DNA of 64,000 nucleotides from Mesorhizobium sophorae. GTDB lineage: Bacteria > Pseudomonadota > Alphaproteobacteria > Rhizobiales > Rhizobiaceae. A program made the translations under genes and the position numbers. Location of the stretch: the NCBI RefSeq assembly GCF_002270415.1, contig NZ_NNRI01000021.1:372001-436000 (forward strand), written 5' to 3'. Shown piece by piece: positions 60,696-64,000 of the stretch. The notes beneath the pieces were generated by a model. It made no database searches. It was not told where the DNA came from and worked only from the letters and a program-made list of their open reading frames with translations. The number at the start of each line of letters is the position of its first letter. Within the stretch, counting starts at the first letter, position 1.

Positions 60696-62795
60696 CTATG
60701 TCGTTGAAGGGAATAGGTTTTGCTGATCGGGGTGCGATCCCGCGGGGTACTTCGGGTTCTGTCGCGCACGATGAACAATCTGCTGGGCTCGCGGCTTTCC
60801 GAGTTCTGATCGGCTGAAGATCCACGGCCCATCCGGTAGAGGATGAATGCCTTCGATCTCGCCTGCTTCGGCGGCGAGTCTGAGGGTCTTCGGTGCAACG
60901 CCGAGGAGGCGCGCCGCCTTGTTCAGGTTGAGCCATGGCTCGGCCCCATCCGGTGCCGGCCGGAAGACCGGGATCTTGTGATGCGATCTGTGTGCGGTGA
61001 CCCGCTCCCGTGTCCAGCGATTGCCATGCCCGGTCACCAGGCCGTTGCGGTTGAGAATGCCGGCGATCAGATCATCGCTGGCGATCAGCACCAGTTGCCG
61101 GATGGCTGCGATGATATCACCAGAGGTGCTGTTGCGCTGTCCACGCCGGCGCTTCGGCAGGCGCAGCTCGGTATGGGCGCCGCCAATCCAGTGGATCAGC
61201 AGCACGATCTCGGAGGCTTTATCGTCGATATCGGCGACCACCTCCTGAATGACGGTGCGCACGATGCGCTTCTTGAGCCTGGCGTCCGTCGTTGGCGCCG
61301 ACCAGACAGCCTGAAGGTCTGTGGCCAGCGCCGTGATGCCCGTTGCCAACACAGGTGATGGCCTCGGCGTCGCGGCATCATGCGCGGCGATCTTGCTCTC
61401 GATCTCACCGACACGGATGAGTGCCTGGTTCCAACGCGCTTCCAGTTCCGCCGCGACCAGCCGGTTCTCGGGATCGGCCGCGTCGTATTGCCGGAAGGCC
61501 CGGTCGGCAGCGTAGCGGGCAGCCTCAAGATCCCGACTGAGGGCGTCCCGGACCTGGTCACGACGATTGGCAGCTTGCGCCTCAGCTTCGGCAGCGGCAG
61601 CAATCGCTCCCGGCTCCACGACTCGCAGGAGCGCTTCCTCAATCGCATCATCGACGCGCAGTCCGCCAAAAGCGATGCATCGCGGCTCGCCATTGTCGAG
61701 CAGACCCCGCCAGCAGGAATAGCGCGGAATGTTGTGCTTGATGCCCGTGTACCGCACCGTGAGCTTGCGGCCGCAGCGCCGGCAGCGGACAAGCCCGGCG
61801 AGCAGAGCGTCGCCATGCTTGGGCGCCCCGTGATGCCGGCTCGTGGGCACGTTGTCGCTCACCATCTTGCGGATCGCCTCTGCCCTTTCCCAACTGACAT
61901 AGCCCTCATGGCTGTCCGGGATCAGCGCCAGCCATTCCTCGCGCGTCCTGCGTCGGATACCTGCTCGAACGGCGGATCGCCCAAATCCCGGCGCGACACG
62001 AGTCTTACCATAGGCGTAGGCGCCGCCGTAGATCGGGTTCTCGATCATCCGGTGGATGGTCGCATAGCTCGGCCTGCGCCAGACCACTTCGCCATTGTTG
62101 CGCTTGGCGGGCAAATCCAGCCCATGTTCGAGGAACCACATCAAGGCCTGACGGGCGCTGCCGAGCTCAGCAACCTTGTCGAACACCAGGGTAATGGATT
62201 CCTGCACACGCCGATCAGGTTCCTTCTCAAGCCGATCGCCGACCTTCACGAAGCCGACAGGGGCTGCGACGACGAGTTCGCCGCGGCGGGCCTTCTCGTA
62301 GCGGGCCGACAGCGAACGCTGGCGCAGAAGATCGAGTTCATACTCGTTGAGACTGCCCTTCAATCCCAGCAGCAGCCGATCATTGCCCTGACGCGGCGCA
62401 TAGACCGTCTCCTGGTCGATCAGCACGGTATCGACGACACGACACATCTCGATAAGCTGCTGCCAGTCGCGGCTGTTGCGGGCAAACCGCGACACCTCCC
62501 GTGCCGCAACCGCCCCGACCTTGCCGAGACAGACCTCAGCGACCATCCGATCGAAGCCGGCGCGTACGACGCCGCCGGCGGCGGAACGGCCGAGATCGTC
62601 ATCGATCGTCTCTACGCGAGACCAGCCAAGGGCCGTCAGGCGGTCGCGCATCGCATATTGAAGCATGCTGCTCTCACGATTGTGCAGGACCTGATGGGCT
62701 GACGACTGCCGCACATACAGGATCGCTTTGCGCTCCAGATGATGCGGCCCAATCTTCTCATGCATCATGATCCGCGCCCTCCCGTTTTGCGGCAC
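60696..62795 (-). CDS. Large serine recombinase of cassette C
   Basis: 699 residues, identical by eye to the recombinase of cassette B: catalytic Ser in AILYVRQSSAHQV, zinc ribbon LVRCRRCGRKLTVRYTG, coiled coil and C-terminal HTH NLNKAARLLGVAPKTLRLAA. Its stop lies 12 bases inside the IS66 target repeat, so the nested element did not break it. The perfect agreement of two copies in two different IS3 elements points to recent movement. Confidence 0.95.
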   Translation of the reverse strand: MPQNGRARIMMHEKIGPHHLERKAILYVRQSSAHQVLHNRESSMLQYAMRDRLTALGWSRVETIDDDLGRSAAGGVVRAGFDRMVAEVCLGKVGAVAAREVSRFARNSRDWQQLIEMCRVVDTVLIDQETVYAPRQGNDRLLLGLKGSLNEYELDLLRQRSLSARYEKARRGELVVAAPVGFVKVGDRLEKEPDRRVQESITLVFDKVAELGSARQALMWFLEHGLDLPAKRNNGEVVWRRPSYATIHRMIENPIYGGAYAYGKTRVAPGFGRSAVRAGIRRRTREEWLALIPDSHEGYVSWERAEAIRKMVSDNVPTSRHHGAPKHGDALLAGLVRCRRCGRKLTVRYTGIKHNIPRYSCWRGLLDNGEPRCIAFGGLRVDDAIEEALLRVVEPGAIAAAAEAEAQAANRRDQVRDALSRDLEAARYAADRAFRQYDAADPENRLVAAELEARWNQALIRVGEIESKIAAHDAATPRPSPVLATGITALATDLQAVWSAPTTDARLKKRIVRTVIQEVVADIDDKASEIVLLIHWIGGAHTELRLPKRRRGQRNSTSGDIIAAIRQLVLIASDDLIAGILNRNGLVTGHGNRWTRERVTAHRSHHKIPVFRPAPDGAEPWLNLNKAARLLGVAPKTLRLAAEAGEIEGIHPLPDGPWIFSRSELGKPRAQQIVHRARQNPKYPAGSHPDQQNLFPSTT

Positions 62796-62961
62796 CCTCG
62801 CCGTCGACGTGCCCGAGGATCAGGCTGACCATCAGCTTCGTCACTGATCGGCGCGCCTCGGCCGGCAGCGCCTGCCATTGCGGCGTCTGCACCGTGTCGG
62901 CGTCGTTCGGCTTCGAGAACAGATCGAACTGGTATGTCGTGGGCTGGCGCGGCATGGACAT
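62758..62961 (-). CDS. 67-residue protein of cassette C
   Basis: Same as 35463-35666: MSMPRQPTTYQFDLFSKPND to the end, overlapping the recombinase start by 38 bases. Unknown function; conserved position argues for a role in recombination. Confidence 0.65.
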   Translation of the reverse strand: MSMPRQPTTYQFDLFSKPNDADTVQTPQWQALPAEARRSVTKLMVSLILGHVDGEGAAKREGADHDA

Positions 62962-63290
62962 CTCCCCGATTCGCGTGACAGCCCAATGCTGCGCCCATCT
63001 CCGGCGATTGCGATGGGGCGCCCGTGTCGTGGAGCAGTTTCGCCAGGGTGCCCAGCGCGGCAAGGTAGACGTGCGGAGCAGTCGTTATGCGCCAGCTCGC
63101 GCTGAGACTCCGATCGAACATCCACCCAGGAACCTCCAGCCAGCGATCCGATACCCGGCCAGAAAGACTGCAGCGGAAAACCTCTGCTTCGTTCTTGTCG
63201 ATCACTTCATGAATATGGACCTGGCGACCCGCCCAAGGATGCCATGGATAGAGAAACTCGCGCTCCGGGCCGGTCCCGTGGGTGTTCCGT
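62765..63290 (-). CDS. PWHP-motif small protein of cassette C, start unclear
   Basis: Carries the same EREFLYPWHPWAGRQVHI and LEVPGWMFDRSLS as cassette B. Reading upstream on this strand, a TGA from the host IS3 comes directly before the first cassette codon and there is no ATG before the motif; the first usable start (GTG, 63205) lies after it. Either an unusual start is used or this copy is silent. Confidence 0.4.
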
Positions 63291-63300
63291 CGCCGAGTTG

Positions 63301-63480
63301 TTCAACACCGCGAGGCCTCATTCCTCGCTCGGCTACCAGACCCCGGCGGCATACGCCGAGGACATCACCGCAACCGGCTCCGACGCTGTGCTGATGGAAG
63401 GCTCTGCGCCTCCGCCGGTTGCTCAACCCGCGCCAAGAGGCGTAACAGAAACGGCCAAGGCTCTAATCGCCGCTGGATGA
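63301..63480 (+). pseudogene. IS3-family orfB, last part after cassette C
   Basis: Reads FNTARPHSSLGYQTPAAYAE, DITATGSDAVLMEGSAPPPV, then RGVTETAKALIAAG and stop, completing 58183-58935. The right terminal repeat follows. Confidence 0.85.
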
Positions 63481-63498
63481 ATGTTCAGTGGCAGGTCA

Positions 63499-63534
63499 GA
63501 CGGGCTAGTGGCCCGTTACCCCATCTAGCCCGTC
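63499..63534. repeat. IS1380-type end and inverted repeat
   Basis: GACGGGCTAGTGGCC (63499-63513) is the inverse of the left outer end of the IS1380 at 10508-10522 with its flank. CTAGCCCGTC (63525-63534) forms a perfect 10-bp inverted repeat with GACGGGCTAG. It is either the back-to-back end of two lost IS1380 copies or a hairpin. Confidence 0.5.
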
Positions 63535-63802
63535 GGACATTCAAGGGCGTCGCCGTTCCGCTCGCCTACAAGATCGCGAAGATCATCTAGGCCCGGCTGA
63601 CAAGGGCTGGACCTATTGGAACCTCGGTGTAATAGAGGCTAAGGAAATCGCCTGAACCAAGAGATCGTCTGCGCAGATCTGTTCTTCGACTTTACATTTT
63701 GAAATCAACTTTTAGCAAAGTTAAACATTATACAACGGTGCACATACAACTTTTAACATATAATAATTTTACGAGTTGCCGGAATTTGATATAGATTTGA
63801 CG
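63535..63802. other. AT-rich intergenic DNA
   Basis: About 270 bases. The part from 63690 to 63790 is markedly AT-rich, with repeated ACTTTTA and CATATAATAATTTTA, unlike the GC-rich neighbourhood. No clear -35/-10 pair of normal spacing was chosen. Confidence 0.4.
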
Positions 63803-64000
63803 ATGTCGACCACGCCGCAAAGAGCTTGGCATCAGACTGCTTTGGGCATTGTTGGTGCCTGTGACAACATCCAGCGTAAAATTGCTGTGGAGAAGAGACT
63901 ATGGAACGCCCGCGGACGACTACAGTCTCTCAATTTCGAGGGCGATCAACCAAAGCCCGACCAACTTTGCATTTTCCTCAGGCTACCGAGGAGAAGTTTG
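63803..64000 (+). CDS. Unrecognised gene start, cut by the window edge
   Basis: An open frame of 66 codons, MSTTPQRAWHQTALGIVGAC and on, still open at 64000. No ribosome site stands out (GATTTGACG before the ATG). No domain was recognised. The AT-rich upstream stretch and the absence of IS similarity suggest a resident gene, but the evidence is thin. Confidence 0.3.
   Translation, partial: MSTTPQRAWHQTALGIVGACDNIQRKIAVEKRLWNARGRLQSLNFEGDQPKPDQLCIFLRLPRRSL

Larger units (their letters stand above)
58933..63300 (-). mobile_element. Serine-recombinase cassette C, inserted in an IS3 orfB
   Basis: Left junction GAGGAC-TA-GAATCC, right junction GAGTTG-TT-CAACACC. The joined target GAGGACTTCAACACC encodes E-D-F-N-T. 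The position equals that of cassette B (R-Y-Y-N-E) in another IS3. Genes and sequence are as in cassette B. An IS66-family element (58959-60683) sits inside its recombinase-side end. Without it the cassette is about 2.63 kb. Confidence 0.85.
57857..63498 (+). mobile_element. IS3-family element carrying cassette C
   Basis: Left end TGACCTGCCACTGA (57857), right end TCAGTGGCAGGTCA (63485-63498). orfA and orfB are open up to the insertion point. Cassette C with a nested IS66-type element takes up 4.37 kb of it. The flanks do not match as a target duplication (CGC versus GAC): the left flank is recombinase D, the right flank an IS1380 end, so one side has been rearranged. Confidence 0.8.

Noticed and set aside
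57857..63498. Target duplication for the IS3 that carries cassette C
   Set aside because: The three bases on each side (CGC and GAC) do not match, and the flanks are different broken elements.
1..64000. tRNA genes, nod boxes, nif-type promoters, replication or conjugation genes
   Set aside because: None was found on reading; absence by eye is not proof.

Overview
This 64 kb window looks like a GC-rich alphaproteobacterial accessory region, most likely from a rhizobial (Hyphomicrobiales) plasmid or island. The evidence is the codon use, the crowd of rhizobia-type insertion sequences (IS3, IS5, IS6, IS30, IS66, IS110/IS1111, IS256, IS481, IS630, IS1380, ISL3, an IS91-like family), a group II intron, and scattered metabolic genes in slow decay. 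No nod, nif, replication, conjugation, tRNA or rRNA gene was seen, so the replicon type cannot be stated.

Layout. 0-1.4 kb: IS630 scrap and an RpiR-type regulator with a palindromic operator. 1.4-7.0 kb: a rearranged IS91-like element, an IS110 and IS630/IS1111/IS481 relics. 7.4-8.3 kb: TauD/TfdA-type dioxygenase. 8.6-14 kb: IS relics, a YecA-like protein, an IS1380, and a serine-hydrolase gene split by an IS630. 14-17 kb: amidase and an orphan solute-binding protein. 17.4-23.5 kb: an IS66 whose tnpB is interrupted by a 3.4 kb serine-recombinase cassette (A). 23.5-31 kb: IS5/IS110 scraps, the best-preserved IS91-like element, and an IS3 carrying nested IS110 and IS30. 31.4-32.7 kb: ATP-grasp ligase 1. 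33.3-36.2 kb: recombinase cassette B inside an IS3 orfB. 37-39.6 kb: KamA-like radical SAM enzyme and an NRPS remnant. 39.7-50.4 kb: integrase, ISL3, IS630 and two IS110 elements, then a second IS110/IS91-like block with a group II intron in its terminal repeat. 50.7-53.9 kb: IS110 pseudogene, ATP-grasp ligase 2 and an acetyltransferase stub. 53.9-57.9 kb: IS256 pieces, an IS110, and a truncated fourth recombinase (D). 57.9-63.5 kb: another IS3 interrupted at the same orfB position by cassette C, which itself carries a nested IS66-family element.

The most unusual signal is a family of small cassettes (protein with a P-F/W-H-P motif, a small coupled protein, a large serine recombinase, with or without an HTH protein) that sit inside transposition genes. 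Cassette A is in IS66 tnpB and its two tnpB halves rejoin exactly. Cassettes B and C are in two different IS3 orfB genes at the same codon. Ends of family D abut IS256 and IS110 transposase coding sequence. The cassettes look like mobile elements that specialise in transposons.

The non-mobile genes (two related ATP-grasp ligases, KamA-like enzyme, condensation/adenylation remnant, dioxygenase, acetyltransferase stub) could be remains of a small amino-acid or peptide biosynthetic locus. The RpiR regulator, amidase and solute-binding protein could be an amide or amino-acid uptake system. Both groupings are inference from co-location, since IS elements separate every pair of genes.
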